A stretch of 60,000 nucleotides of DNA from Lineus longissimus (GCF_910592395.1 NC_088309.1:28586599-28646598), one strand, 5' to 3'; counted from the first letter of the stretch, positions 50,625 to 60,000 are shown. Notes: generated from the letters alone by a model not told the origin. Program-made: numbers and translations.

Positions 50625-52211
50625 CTAGACTACGTGCTGAGCAGCGACGATTGGACCGAGAGACAGCATACCGTCAGTCATCACGGAACAATCGCGCATA
50701 TAATGTTGGGAGAAAGTGGAGTGAGAACTCCACGTCGCCGCCTCCAAGACCTCGTTCAAGGCGACTCCCCTATATTCGGCCCATGAAGTCGAGATGGCAC
50801 GAATCTCGTGGGCCGTCACGGAACCCAGGCGGCGAAGCTCCGGAGACTGAAGAGTCATGGAGTAGGCCTGCCGGATGGTGGCCACCAACCATCTGGCGAC
50901 CGTGGCGGGCGCAATCTCCCGTGTGAATCCCTCGCGATAAGACAGAAAAAGACGCTTTCTGCCGAGACGGACGGCAGGGTCTTTGGTCTTATCGACATAG
51001 AACCTCAAGGCCCGGACGGGGCAGAGAGTTCTATCCGGGAGGTCTCGAGAGACCACCCTGGAAAGGGATGGAATAAGAACCGGGCGCCTGGAGGTGGAAG
51101 GCGCCTGGTTCTTCGCAATAAAGCCTGGGACAAATTCTAGGACCGCGCCCCTCTCATTGAAGGCTAGCTTGTCAAAAGCTAGGGCATGGAGCTCGGACCG
51201 TCTCTGGGCCGTAGCTAAGGCCACCAAGAAGACGGTCTTAAAGGTAAGATGCTTCCTATCTGCTAGGTGCAAGGGCTCGAATGGAAATCTCATAAGAGCC
51301 CGTAACACCACCGAGAGATCCCACTTGGGGACGCAATGTAAGGAGCGGGGACGCTCCAGAGACATGTTGCGAAGCAACGATGACAAGGCGTCATCCCAAG
51401 CCGGTTGCCAGGAGCCTGTCAGTCTAAGGGTGACGGCAATGGCAGAGCGATAGCCCTTAACCCCCTGGACCGAAAACTTCCGAACCGTAAACAAAAAGTT
51501 TAGGAAATCGAGGAAGTTGGGAAGAGTGGGAGCGATCGGAGAAACTCCGTGCTCTCCGCACCAGTCTCGAAAGACGAGCCACTTACTGTCGTATGATGTA
51601 AGGGTAGACTGTCTCTGAGGCTGAGCGACTTTTCGGATAACGTCCTCCGAAAAGCCTCTCTCTCGGAGGAAATGCCCGATAGTCTCCAGGCGTGAAGCCT
51701 GTAGAAAGAAGGGTCCTGATGGTAGACCCGGCCTATCGGGTGATATAGCAGGCGGTCCCACTCCGGCAATCTGCGGGGGTGGTCCGTCAGGAGCTCCAGC
51801 AACACCGGGAACCAAGCTTGGTTCGGCCAACAAGGGGCGATCAGGCAAAGCCTGACGCGCGATGAGGCCACTTTGTTCAGAACCGGCAGCAACAGAGGGG
51901 TTGGCGGGAATGCATAAGCATTGAGGCCGTCCCAGGAGGCCGACAGGCTGTCTACTCCCAAGGCCTCGTCGTCCGGGAGAGGGGAGTAATACAGGGTGAA
52001 TCTCTTGTTGAGGCGAGTGGCGAAAAGGTCCACAATCGGCGCATCCCACATCCCGGCCAGCCGGGACACAATCTCCTGATGGAGGGTCCACTCGGTCTGG
52101 ACTAAGCGATCGGCTCTGGAGAGAGCATCCGCCAGGATGTTCCTTTTGCCGGGGATGTGACGGGGGAAGAGCTGGATGTCCAGCCGACGACAAAATTGTA
52201 GGAGGTCCCAT
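50625..52211 (-). CDS. DIRS ORF3, tyrosine recombinase
   Basis: This encodes the tyrosine recombinase used in place of an integrase. The recognisable domain covers roughly the last 360 codons (from about 51710): an N-terminal SAM-like core-binding region (LTSYDSKWLVFRDWC, VKGYRSAIA), then a catalytic domain with the first Arg in TAQRRSELHAL, the HxxR box in TAHEIRAIS (about 50800), a His in WSSHSTF and the Tyr nucleophile in QHYMRD. All R, H-x-x-R, H/W and Y positions are present. The frame is open much further upstream, with its first Met near 53531, but that part overlaps the conserved RT/RNase H frame and looks like a GC-driven shadow. I chose Met 52211 because it is the nearest upstream ATG in frame; the true start or a frameshift from ORF2 is unresolved. 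Confidence 0.88.
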   Translation of the reverse strand: MGPPTILSSAGHPALPPSHPRQKEHPGGCSLQSRSLSPDRVDPPSGDCVPAGRDVGCADCGPFRHSPQQEIHPVLLPSPGRRGLGSRQPVGLLGRPQCLCIPANPSVAAGSEQSGLIARQALPDRPLLAEPSLVPGVAGAPDGPPPQIAGVGPPAISPDRPGLPSGPFFLQASRLETIGHFLRERGFSEDVIRKVAQPQRQSTLTSYDSKWLVFRDWCGEHGVSPIAPTLPNFLDFLNFLFTVRKFSVQGVKGYRSAIAVTLRLTGSWQPAWDDALSSLLRNMSLERPRSLHCVPKWDLSVVLRALMRFPFEPLHLADRKHLTFKTVFLVALATAQRRSELHALAFDKLAFNERGAVLEFVPGFIAKNQAPSTSRRPVLIPSLSRVVSRDLPDRTLCPVRALRFYVDKTKDPAVRLGRKRLFLSYREGFTREIAPATVARWLVATIRQAYSMTLQSPELRRLGSVTAHEIRAISTSWAEYRGVALNEVLEAATWSSHSTFSQHYMRDCSVMTDGMLSLGPIVAAQHVV

Positions 52212-53914
52212 GTCAGACGACACAGAGTGTCGGACCTCGTTCCCCCTTGTCTCCGAATATAGGCGACGACAGTCGAGTTGTCGGAGAACAGAGATACCCT
52301 GTGACCCCGTAACCGGGACGAAAAGGCCTTCACGGCTAGGATGACAGCCTGCATTTCGAGAATATTGATCGAAAGGCGAGACTCCTCCCCTGACCACGTG
52401 CCCTTGGTGGTCAGGTCGCCCTCGTTCAGGTGAGCCCCCCATCCGAAGAGGGAGGCGTCCGTGAAGAGGGACATCTGGGGGGGTAACGGACGGAGCTGCA
52501 CCCCGCGGAGGAGCTCCGTCCCCGTCCCCCAGAACCTCCAAACGTCCTCCAGTAGCATGGAAGGGAGTGCTACTGCTCGATCGAGTGGGTCCGAGAAGGG
52601 GCGCCAACTCGAGAGTAGGAGGAGCTGGAGGGGGCGCATATACAGGCGACCGAGAGGAACCTGGTCCGCCGCCGAATTGAGCAGGCCCAGCAGGGACAGG
52701 AACTGTCTGGCTGTGGCGCTGTCTCGACGACGGAAAGCCCGAATCAGAGACCGGATCTTGGTGACCCGGTCCTGAGGTGGGGACATGAGGCCCTCTCTGG
52801 TACGGAAACGTACTCCCACGAAGACAAAATCCTGAGACGGGTCTAGCTCGGATTTTTCTAAGTTTGTTATCCACCCGGCCTGGGTCGCCGTCTTGAGCAA
52901 GAACCGAGTCTGCTTGAGAAGACGGGGACGGGATTGGCAACGCAGCAGCCAGTCGTCTAAGTAGCAATGGAGCTTGAAGCCCAAAGCGTGAAACGGGGCG
53001 GCGAACGCCCTGACGACGGTTGTGAAAATAAGCGGAGCGGAAGCCAGGCCGAAAGGCAAGGCCTGAAACTGATAAATTTTGCCTTCGAAGTAAAAGCGAA
53101 GGAAATGTTGAAAGTCTGGATGGACTGGGATGTGAAAATACGCATCCTGCAAGTCCATGGAGACGGCCCAATCGTCGGGCTGCACCGCTGTTGCCACTGA
53201 CCTTGTTGTTTCCATCCTGAAACTGGGTACCCTGAGGAACCGGTTCAGGCTGGACAGGTCTATGACCAATCTCCATTTTCCCGACTTCTTCGGAACCAAG
53301 AAGATGTGGCTGTAAAAGCCCGGGGAGGAGTGGTCTTCCACCACCGTGACAGCCTCCTTCCGGAGGAGGGAGTTGACCTCGGACCGAAGGGCTTCGGCCC
53401 TGGCCGGGTCCACGGGGGGTAATACCGGGTGGGGAGTCGATGTCGTTGGGGGAGGATGGGCAAAATCGAGGCGAACCCCGTGCCGGAGCATGTCCGGGAC
53501 TGGGGAGCCTTTTTGACACCATCCGACCCAAAAGGCTGCGAAATGGCGCAGTCGGCCCCCAACGACAGAGTCCGAGGGAGTGTCGCCTATTAGCGCCCGA
53601 GGAGAAGGTGACAAGTCACCGACGCCTGCCCCCGCGACCCTTCCGCTGTTGTGGCCGGAAGGGGCGCTTGGGCTGCCCGCCACCTCCGCCCTGACCTGAG
53701 GAGCGGTGGCGCTTATTGGAGGGGCGGGCTGGAGCCGCAGCTTCTGTCTGCCCTCGGGGACGAAAAGACCCGGAGGAGCCCTGCGAGGCCGAGGGCCCAC
53801 GAGAGGCCGACGCACCCCGGGGGCGTCTAAACTCCGGCTGACGTCCCCGGCCCGCAGACCATGAAGAGGAACGCGGGCGGGGGGCCTGTCTGGGGGGAGG
53901 AGGGTCCCCCTCAC
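51500..53914 (-). CDS. DIRS ORF2, reverse transcriptase - RNase H - methyltransferase-like (804 aa)
   Basis: This is the polymerase ORF. A DIRS-typical leader, VGGRLRHFAAFW, occurs near residue 117. RT motifs follow: LVIDLSSLNRFL, then SMDLQDAYFHIPVHP near residue 250, FQALPFGLASAP, and the catalytic box YLDD at about residue 320 (near 52950). RNase H motifs are LFTDASLFGWG (about residue 482), ILEMQAV, LFSDNSTVVAY and ADALSR. The C-terminal region (about residues 620-720; DLFATRLN, YAFPP, APCWPNQAWF) lies where DIRS elements carry a DAM-like methyltransferase domain. No aspartic protease and no DDE integrase are seen. The first ATG lies within ORF1; translation of the conserved part may start later or depend on frameshifting. 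The end overlaps the recombinase ORF by about 200 bp or more. Confidence 0.93.
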   Translation of the reverse strand: MRGTLLPPDRPPARVPLHGLRAGDVSRSLDAPGVRRPLVGPRPRRAPPGLFVPEGRQKLRLQPAPPISATAPQVRAEVAGSPSAPSGHNSGRVAGAGVGDLSPSPRALIGDTPSDSVVGGRLRHFAAFWVGWCQKGSPVPDMLRHGVRLDFAHPPPTTSTPHPVLPPVDPARAEALRSEVNSLLRKEAVTVVEDHSSPGFYSHIFLVPKKSGKWRLVIDLSSLNRFLRVPSFRMETTRSVATAVQPDDWAVSMDLQDAYFHIPVHPDFQHFLRFYFEGKIYQFQALPFGLASAPLIFTTVVRAFAAPFHALGFKLHCYLDDWLLRCQSRPRLLKQTRFLLKTATQAGWITNLEKSELDPSQDFVFVGVRFRTREGLMSPPQDRVTKIRSLIRAFRRRDSATARQFLSLLGLLNSAADQVPLGRLYMRPLQLLLLSSWRPFSDPLDRAVALPSMLLEDVWRFWGTGTELLRGVQLRPLPPQMSLFTDASLFGWGAHLNEGDLTTKGTWSGEESRLSINILEMQAVILAVKAFSSRLRGHRVSLFSDNSTVVAYIRRQGGTRSDTLCRLTWDLLQFCRRLDIQLFPRHIPGKRNILADALSRADRLVQTEWTLHQEIVSRLAGMWDAPIVDLFATRLNKRFTLYYSPLPDDEALGVDSLSASWDGLNAYAFPPTPLLLPVLNKVASSRVRLCLIAPCWPNQAWFPVLLELLTDHPRRLPEWDRLLYHPIGRVYHQDPSFYRLHAWRLSGISSEREAFRRTLSEKSLSLRDSLPLHHTTVSGSSFETGAESTEFLRSLPLFPTSSIS

Positions 53915-56138
53915 GACTCTTATCCGACTCGCGCTGAGCCCCTAAGGTATCAGGCAGCGAATCGTGGAATAAGAAGGGACCGCCCAAAGGGGCGGTCCGC
54001 AAGGCCCCGCGCAGAAACTGGGCGCGGACCACACTCAGCCCCTCGATGAGGAGGTCCCGGCGCTTCAGCACCGCGTTGGCTGCTTGTTTGGCAGCTAAGT
54101 CACTGGCATGTTGCAGTGACTGCTGTAAGGACATAGCCAGGATGCGTTGCTCATCCGTGGCGTCCGCAGCCAACGACCTGGACAGGGCACAGAGCGTCAA
54201 GTCGGCGTACGATAACACCGACTGCGTCTCCTTGGCCAGGGCCTCATCGTTCTTGGCATCCCTCATAGGAGCAGACGTGAGGACTTTCGGAACGACCAAC
54301 CCGGCGAGCTGCACATCATCCCTCAAGGGGATGAGTGAGACCGGGTCAGTCCCCGACGGCGATACTCTATAGTATTCTGGCCTATACGAAGGACTGTGAG
54401 GGGAAGTGGCCGTGAAGCGCTTCCCCGCCTTCGTCCAGGCTCCCGGTCCAGTCGACGGCAAAGTCGAGACCAGGGAGCGCTGGTGGCCCCCGCAGGACGG
54501 CGCCGTGTCCCTAAGCGTTGAATCGAGCCAATGAGAGGCTCTGATCAAGGCAGGGGAGGGGGGCAACTCATCGAGTGCCCGGTCCGGCACGGCAGCCAAG
54601 TCCGGCTCGTCGGCATCCCCGAAAAGATCGAAGGGAGCACGGCCGAGCGCGGGGTTGACCGGCGGGAGAGGACAATGCTCGGTCGGCACGAACTGCCGGA
54701 CGAGCGCGCGAAGATCGCGCATCCCAGCCACAATGGTGGGGTCCTCTGTTCCAGAGGGGCAGTCAGCCTGAGGGGCCTGCCCGATGGAAGATTGCGACTC
54801 ATCGAATTGATAGTCGACCTCCATGGGGACTTGGGGCAGCTCAAAGGCCACTGGTCTCCCGGCCTGCTGCTGAGGGGCCCTATCTGAGAGATTTTTGGTC
54901 TCCAGATGGGCAGCCAAACTCTGCAGGACCTGACGCTGCTGGGCCGTAAGGCCCGGTGCGATAGGCCGGGGATCCTGTCTGGACATACCTGGGGCAGGCA
55001 GGGATGGCGGGGGGCTACTCACCACAAAGGGGGTGGAGCTCAGACCCGCAGAGCCAGACAGGGAGGGACGGGGTCGCACCGGCGAAATCGTGGGGCGAAC
55101 CCTCCCGACGTCCGGACAGACCCTAGGGTCTCTAGAACGGACGTAATGCCCCATTGTCGCACCCCTACCCCAGGGGGGTAGGTCACCTCCGTGCGAGACA
55201 AGAGGGGGCGGCAGAACAGGGGGGGTGACGCCCGAGTCTGCAGTAACCCACGGGGAGGCGGTCGACGTCCTCAGAAGGGGACGGAAATTGGGGTGAGCCG
55301 CCTGCCAGGCCTCATAACCCGATGGGATACGCCCCGTCGCCTCAGAGCGGTCAGATGTGACGGTGTGATCTGACGAGACAGTCACAACCGAAGACACTGC
55401 CGGAGGCACATCCAACCCGGAGGAGGACGGGGGACGACCCAATGCCGCAGCAGGGGGGTCCCGACGGGGGAGGGCGGAGGAAACCCGGCCAGGTGGGGGC
55501 TTAGACGTGACTAAGGACTCCACGGCCGGTAGCCGGAGGAGTTCCTGAATCAGGAGGTCTGCCTCCAGCGGGGTATGCTCCACGCCCAGGGGATCGGGAC
55601 GCAAAGCGTCCAGAGTCCCGCTCACTTCGACCCCCTGTGAAAGGGGGGAGGAGCCAATCTCCCTAGGGGGCGCCCCGATGAGGGGGTCACCGGCGCTCAA
55701 CCTAGGAGAGAACCCGGGGGGCACACCTCCGAATGGAGGGTGCCCGGCCCGAGCCCCGGAGTCGGGCGCCGAAACGGCGCCAGAGCTCCGGGGGCCTCGC
55801 CCCCGCTGAGAAGAAACAGCGGAGGGGGACTTAGAAGAGGCCGCACCAGACTTTCTGGGGCCTCTCCGGGTCGGCTTCTGCTTCTTCGACGGCCGAGGGG
55901 CCGGAGAAGCAGAAGGCAGCGTCCCGGCAGCGGACGAAACCGCAGTCGCCGAGTCCGACGGGGCGGACTGGCGAGCCGGGGACGAACCGGGACGGGGACT
56001 AATAATCCCCGATACACCGGCACCCGGGCACCTGAATACCCAGAAGGGTAACAGGCCCAATAAGAGGGCTGGAAAGCCCAATAAGGACAAGAAGGACGCT
56101 AACAAGAGCGGCAGAGCCAGCATCTTGAGAGGCCACAC
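53616..56138 (-). CDS. DIRS ORF1, gag-like protein (840 aa)
   Basis: This is the first ORF of the DIRS element, starting at the first ATG about 450 bp inside its 5' end and open for 840 codons. The product is rich in Pro, Ser, Arg and Gly. It has a hydrophobic first 30 residues, low-complexity basic Pro-rich stretches, a more ordered central part (about residues 580-720, including DAKNDEALAKETQSVLSYAD) and a basic Gly/Arg tail ending GRGGRRR. By position it is the gag-like nucleic-acid-binding protein; I saw no CCHC knuckle. The 3' end overlaps ORF2 by about 300 bp in another frame. The hydrophobic N terminus is unusual, and the true start could be a later Met. Confidence 0.8.
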   Translation of the reverse strand: MWPLKMLALPLLLASFLSLLGFPALLLGLLPFWVFRCPGAGVSGIISPRPGSSPARQSAPSDSATAVSSAAGTLPSASPAPRPSKKQKPTRRGPRKSGAASSKSPSAVSSQRGRGPRSSGAVSAPDSGARAGHPPFGGVPPGFSPRLSAGDPLIGAPPREIGSSPLSQGVEVSGTLDALRPDPLGVEHTPLEADLLIQELLRLPAVESLVTSKPPPGRVSSALPRRDPPAAALGRPPSSSGLDVPPAVSSVVTVSSDHTVTSDRSEATGRIPSGYEAWQAAHPNFRPLLRTSTASPWVTADSGVTPPVLPPPLVSHGGDLPPWGRGATMGHYVRSRDPRVCPDVGRVRPTISPVRPRPSLSGSAGLSSTPFVVSSPPPSLPAPGMSRQDPRPIAPGLTAQQRQVLQSLAAHLETKNLSDRAPQQQAGRPVAFELPQVPMEVDYQFDESQSSIGQAPQADCPSGTEDPTIVAGMRDLRALVRQFVPTEHCPLPPVNPALGRAPFDLFGDADEPDLAAVPDRALDELPPSPALIRASHWLDSTLRDTAPSCGGHQRSLVSTLPSTGPGAWTKAGKRFTATSPHSPSYRPEYYRVSPSGTDPVSLIPLRDDVQLAGLVVPKVLTSAPMRDAKNDEALAKETQSVLSYADLTLCALSRSLAADATDEQRILAMSLQQSLQHASDLAAKQAANAVLKRRDLLIEGLSVVRAQFLRGALRTAPLGGPFLFHDSLPDTLGAQRESDKSREGDPPPPRQAPRPRSSSWSAGRGRQPEFRRPRGASASRGPSASQGSSGSFRPRGQTEAAAPARPSNKRHRSSGQGGGGGQPKRPFRPQQRKGRGGRRR

Positions 56139-56405
56139 AAAGAAAGTGAACGATAAGAAAAACTTGGATTTATTTGGTCACGTGACCGGAGCCTGGAGCG
56201 AGAAAATTTTTTGGGAGAACGGCGAAGAAAAAGCGTTCTAAGTGACGAATTCAGAGAAAGATGGGTAAAGGAATGGTCTCACCCGCTTCCTGAAATCGGC
56301 AGCTCCAAAACGGACGTCCGGGGGAGGATCCTTCTCAATACTGTCGCGGGGGAATCAACGCAAACAGCAGCAGAAACTCGGTGCTTGTGATACAAGGCGC
56401 CGAGG
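56139..56405 (-). other. DIRS 5' leader
   Basis: This is the non-coding leader between the 5' inverted terminal repeat and the ORF1 start codon. The element's promoter is expected in or near the terminal repeat; I see no distinctive promoter motif that I could defend. Confidence 0.5.
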
Positions 56406-56588
56406 AAAAAGTACTGGCAATATGGCGGCTTGCACGGTTGATGGGCTGTACAGGGGCGCCGCCTGGACGTAGCCTTGTGAACTGGCTGGTTATTTTCTAA
56501 TGTAATTAGTTAAATAATTCCTCGGGTAGATCCGATATGAGTACATATGCAAAAGTCTGACCTGGGTAGAGTATGAACGACATAAAAT
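56406..56588 (-). repeat. DIRS 5' inverted terminal repeat with outer extension
   Basis: This is the counterpart of the repeat at 49847-50018. Its outermost 42 bp (56547-56588) are matched, inverted, by 50124-50165. The element ends in CATAAAAT, followed by host AGACCAGAGG. Confidence 0.93.
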
Positions 56589-59500
56589 AGACCAGAGGGT
56601 AGTGCAATGATGGACGTTGTCTTTGTTCTGGTAACCGATGAAATCTACTCACTGGTCTCTGCAGGCTATCGGAATAGGTTGAAAGTAAAAGGAGTTGAGA
56701 GACTTCTTTCTGCCTAATAATATTTAAAATAAACTCTTATAACAATTCGAGAATATTGGTTTCTTTTGAAAAGAAACACAGAAATCTTTCAAGAGAAATG
56801 CATCATTTTGTGTCAGTAGAAAGAGACTAGATTCTGGTTGGTTGAATTCCTGCCATTCGACTGGAACAACACAGAGAAGAATGTGGCAGGAGGAATGTAA
56901 CGCTGGCTGTGTTTATCATAGCAGAGTGGAGTTGTCAGAGACAACAACCATAAGTCAGCTCACAGATCAGTTACATCAAAAACAAGGAAGAAATGACGTT
57001 ACAGTGTCATACTTGCCCTGAAAGAATGTAGTTTTATTTGATTATCATATGGCAGAAGCTGAGCTGTAGCAACTCAAGCTTTTGCAGAGATATCACACAT
57101 CTTGAGAGACATTGTTCAACAAAGCAGAGCTGTCTATTTATTTGTGTCCATCGTATCATGCACATGGTTGGTCCTTCAAGGGAGTCGCCTCCTCTCGAGT
57201 CTGTTGAGTCTCCTTCCATAGATTTGCCCCAGGTTTAAACACATATAAGCAAAGGTATAACACAAGACCAGTTGTCCCTTGTCAGATGTCATAGTCAGCC
57301 AGGACATTATATACACTAATTGAAAGGTTTATAAAGATCTTAGGTTGATATTGGCCACCTGGGCAGATCACTTGAGACAAAGACAAGGTGAGGCAGCAAA
57401 CTCTGCCTGACCACACAGGTCATACATTAGATATTGACAGGCCAAGTCCAAAACTATCATGGCTGGCTGAAACTGTCATGGCCGACAAAAGCTGTCATGG
57501 CCACCAAAATCTAACATGGCCGACAAAAACAGTCATGGCAGACAGGTCTGTCATGGCTACCAAAAGTAACTGTAAGTAATGTGTCATGGCTGCTACAGTA
57601 AAATACACATTGATTCATTTTAAAACTCTCGAGAGGTAGAGTTCTTCAACTAACAGGTTCATATCAAGTGTTGATAGCCTTAACACGGGAAGAAGTCTTC
57701 AAGACCCTGAGCCCCGACTTGCCACTTGACGATCCATCCGAAGTGACGCACTCGAGCGATCGATGAAGAGAGTTTGCCGACCTGTTCCTCGGATGCAAAT
57801 CAAAGCGGTCGCTCGTCGCTCCCGACAACCAAGTGTCACATCGGATCAATACTAAACAAGAAGAATAAACATAAGGTTTCATATTTCATTCATTTCAAAG
57901 GCAAAACGTCAAAAGTACTGTGTCATGGCGTTATTTGAATATCGCAAATGTCTGAGTCAAACTTGAGATGTTCATTCATGGGACATGTGACATGGAATAT
58001 AACGTCCGTCGGGACAGCTAGGTCAGTTCTTCCACTGACCCAAGTAGACTGTTTTCCCTGGAGGTGGAGGTGAGAATGATTTGTAATACGAATGAGGTGT
58101 TAGATGTGGCGATTTGTGATCTGATGTTCAAAGACCGCAAGTTACGCAACCAACCAAACACATCAGCTCCTGTCCTTCAGGGTCAGAGTTCAACACCATC
58201 TTTCTCCTAACTTATTACTTACGTATGAACTTGCACCAGAGCCTTGTTTGACAAAGGAAAGTGCACTTTATTTCAAGACAATATGTCAGCTTTGAAGAAG
58301 TACAAGTACAAGATCCCAGTTTCATCAGCTTGGAGAGTGATTGTCCCCCAGCCAGGACACACGTCATAAGTGCCACCATCAAGCCACGTTATATCATATT
58401 ACCATAACGACAAGAGCAATCTGCTGATTGAGCAAATCACCTCCAATATTGGAGAGCTCTCTTCATGACCACACATCAAGCGACCGCGGTTAATTGAAAT
58501 TCGTCAACGGTCTCGGACATATCTATTGCCACCACTGTCACCAGAAGGAATCGCGCCTTTATAAACGGGAGCCATCAGGCCGAGATTGGGTATTCACTTC
58601 AGGGGCCCTTGTAATACAATATCGGCCAAAGATGACATCGATGGTATTATCTCGCATGAAAAATGAGCGTGAGATGATGACGACGCGGCATGCCAGTGTG
58701 ACGGGCGACGTATCAATATGATAGCAGAGAAAGGACACTGCAATCATCAGTCAGTAATCTGGCCACAATCGGGAATGAAGGATGGTTTAAACGACCATCA
58801 GTGCTGAGATGACAGCGGCGCTATCGGCATACCAAGATGACGCGACGATTGGAACAGGTTAGAGACGACGAGATTCCAAGGTCAAAATGTCATCCGATAT
58901 TCAAATGAGCAATTGACGATGTCATCGGGGAGATTCCTTGGATGAAGGAGTGGCTGTCGGCCCATCGTCAAATATGACGTTGGGGCTTGATATCGCAGGG
59001 TCATATTGACAACCCATCGCAGGATTAGGCCAGACATGGTGAGCTTGTGGTCTCAGTAGTTGGCTTCAGACCTTGGGTAAGTCACTTAATGGATATGACA
59101 ATCACTCAGTAAATAGATAGTCACGCGTTGAGAAGTTGTTCTGTTAACAGTTAAGAAGAAACTTCCCAAGGGTTTAGTGCCTCAAGACGGAAACTGAAAA
59201 TAACTTAAAGCTCTAGTGAAATGCTCGTCCTTTCCATGACCACATCAAGCAGACAGGACTTGCTCAAGTGCGCATGGCTACCAACTCGGTACAACTAGAG
59301 ATACTATGATAACCGCTCTACCATGCAATGTATGCTGGGATAGATCATGACAAGCACCAGCAGACGTCAACTGAAGGAAACTAATTTCGATGATCAACAA
59401 ACATTGTTTCTTGTCGTCTCTAACGAGCATCTTCAAATCGCAGCCTCAGTGATAGATTACGCACAACGACCGTCAAACGTATAAATGAATAGCATCAAAC

Positions 59501-60000
59501 AAGAGAACCGCGATCTTTTATTGATCGCCGCATACTGGAGAGCTCCACCCTTCATGACATCGTATCAAAGCAATCTAGACGATCGCAAACAAGTGCTCTA
59601 CACATGTTGCTGTCAACCGAGGGACAATTACAAGCTGATTAACTCTTTAAAAGCATTTCTAATTTGTTTATTAAAATGTTATTGACAGAATGTGGAGAAT
59701 AGGAAAACTTTAAGATCAACCAGGAGCATGTTAAAAACAAATGCTTTAGATGATACACTGTGGTGGTGAAAACAGACAGTTGACTTGATGGTCAAAATGG
59801 CTATCAAAATGAAATGTTCCATTGCTCAAACCTACACAGCACACTCTGATCAAAACCTTGCCAAACTCAATCTGATGTCAGTGTTGACATGCATGCAATG
59901 TCACTGACAATGATATTGGCTCTGTCACTACTTAAAACAATACAGATCCTAATGACAACCACGTAAAATCATGTTAAGTGCAATTTCTGCTGCCATGTAT
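56589..60000. other. Non-coding flank upstream of the DIRS insertion
   Basis: No recognisable gene lies here on either strand. A degenerate CATGGC repeat lies at 57450-57596, and a patch with repeated TGACG words lies at about 58480-59000. The remainder is AT-rich unique sequence. Confidence 0.45.
57450..57596. repeat. Degenerate minisatellite with CATGGC core
   Basis: Six to seven imperfect units of about 19-23 bp share GTCATGGCCGACAAAA-like sequence. Divergence between units indicates an older array than the 48-bp and 98-bp minisatellites. Confidence 0.65.

Larger units (their letters stand above)
49816..56588 (-). mobile_element. DIRS-type tyrosine-recombinase retrotransposon, full length
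   Basis: This 6.77-kb element is transcribed on the minus strand and is much more GC-rich than its surroundings. From 5' (high coordinate) it has a terminal repeat, a gag-like ORF, an RT/RNase H/methyltransferase-like ORF, a tyrosine recombinase ORF, an internal complementary region (50070-50165) and the other terminal repeat. This order, with inverted terminal repeats and a recombinase in place of a DDE integrase, defines DIRS-like elements. The boundaries come from the internal complementary region, whose two halves match the outermost 54 bp on the left and 42 bp on the right. As expected for recombinase-mediated insertion, no target-site duplication is visible. The predicted empty site is CTCTTGAATAGACCAG. 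All ORFs are open with their key motifs, so activity is plausible. Confidence 0.95.

Noticed and set aside
52215-53531. N-terminal 440 codons of the recombinase frame as a separate protein
   Set aside because: It overlaps the conserved RT/RNase H frame and has low-complexity Pro/Ser/Arg/Gly composition expected from a GC-rich shadow. I left it as a question about recombinase expression.
53861-56051. Plus-strand ORFs of 60-118 codons antisense to DIRS ORF1
   Set aside because: Composition is dictated by the GC-rich coding strand, and there are no recognisable motifs.

Overview
This is invertebrate-animal nuclear DNA. The only host gene I can support is a spliced basonuclin (BNC1/BNC2-type) zinc-finger gene on the minus strand. 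It is surrounded by long AT-rich non-coding sequence with tandem repeats and one GC-rich, structurally complete DIRS-type retrotransposon. There is no operon structure and no compact gene packing. The basonuclin exons have GT/AG splice sites, and the protein keeps all three paired C2H2 finger modules. A single basonuclin of this type fits a non-vertebrate bilaterian; I cannot name the lineage from the sequence.

Layout. 1-1064: 3' flank and probable 3' UTR of basonuclin. 1065-4073, 4578-4816 and 18078-18180: three consecutive minus-strand coding exons. Their splice phases join cleanly: the 103-bp exon ends one base into an Ala codon, the 239-bp exon ends on a complete Gln codon, and the terminal exon holds 1,002 codons and the stop. 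The introns are 504 bp and 13.3 kb. The long intron ends, next to the 103-bp exon, in a 48-bp minisatellite of about 18 units (17200-18041). 18181-60000 lies upstream of the recognised exons. The initiator codon and 5' exon(s) of basonuclin must lie here or beyond the window, but I could not identify them.

The upstream region holds a 1,945-bp tandem duplication whose two copies look identical (37671-39606 and 39616-41551), a 98-bp minisatellite of 15 units (48307-49777) and a DIRS retrotransposon (49816-56588, minus strand). Each 98-bp unit carries nuclear-receptor-like AGGTCA half-sites. The retrotransposon has a gag-like ORF, a reverse transcriptase/RNase H/methyltransferase-like ORF, a tyrosine recombinase ORF, inverted terminal repeats, and an internal complementary region that is exactly the reverse complement of the joined element ends. 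It therefore looks recently inserted and possibly still competent.

The rest is low-coding sequence with scattered CpG-retaining patches that could be regulatory, plus a few short repeats. Most short ORFs in the window are chance or repeat-driven. I did not find a wholly new biological system. The strongest items for follow-up are the DIRS termini and ORF arrangement, the half-site-bearing 98-bp array beside it, the in-frame intron-retention reading frame through the 48-bp array, and the apparently identical duplication.
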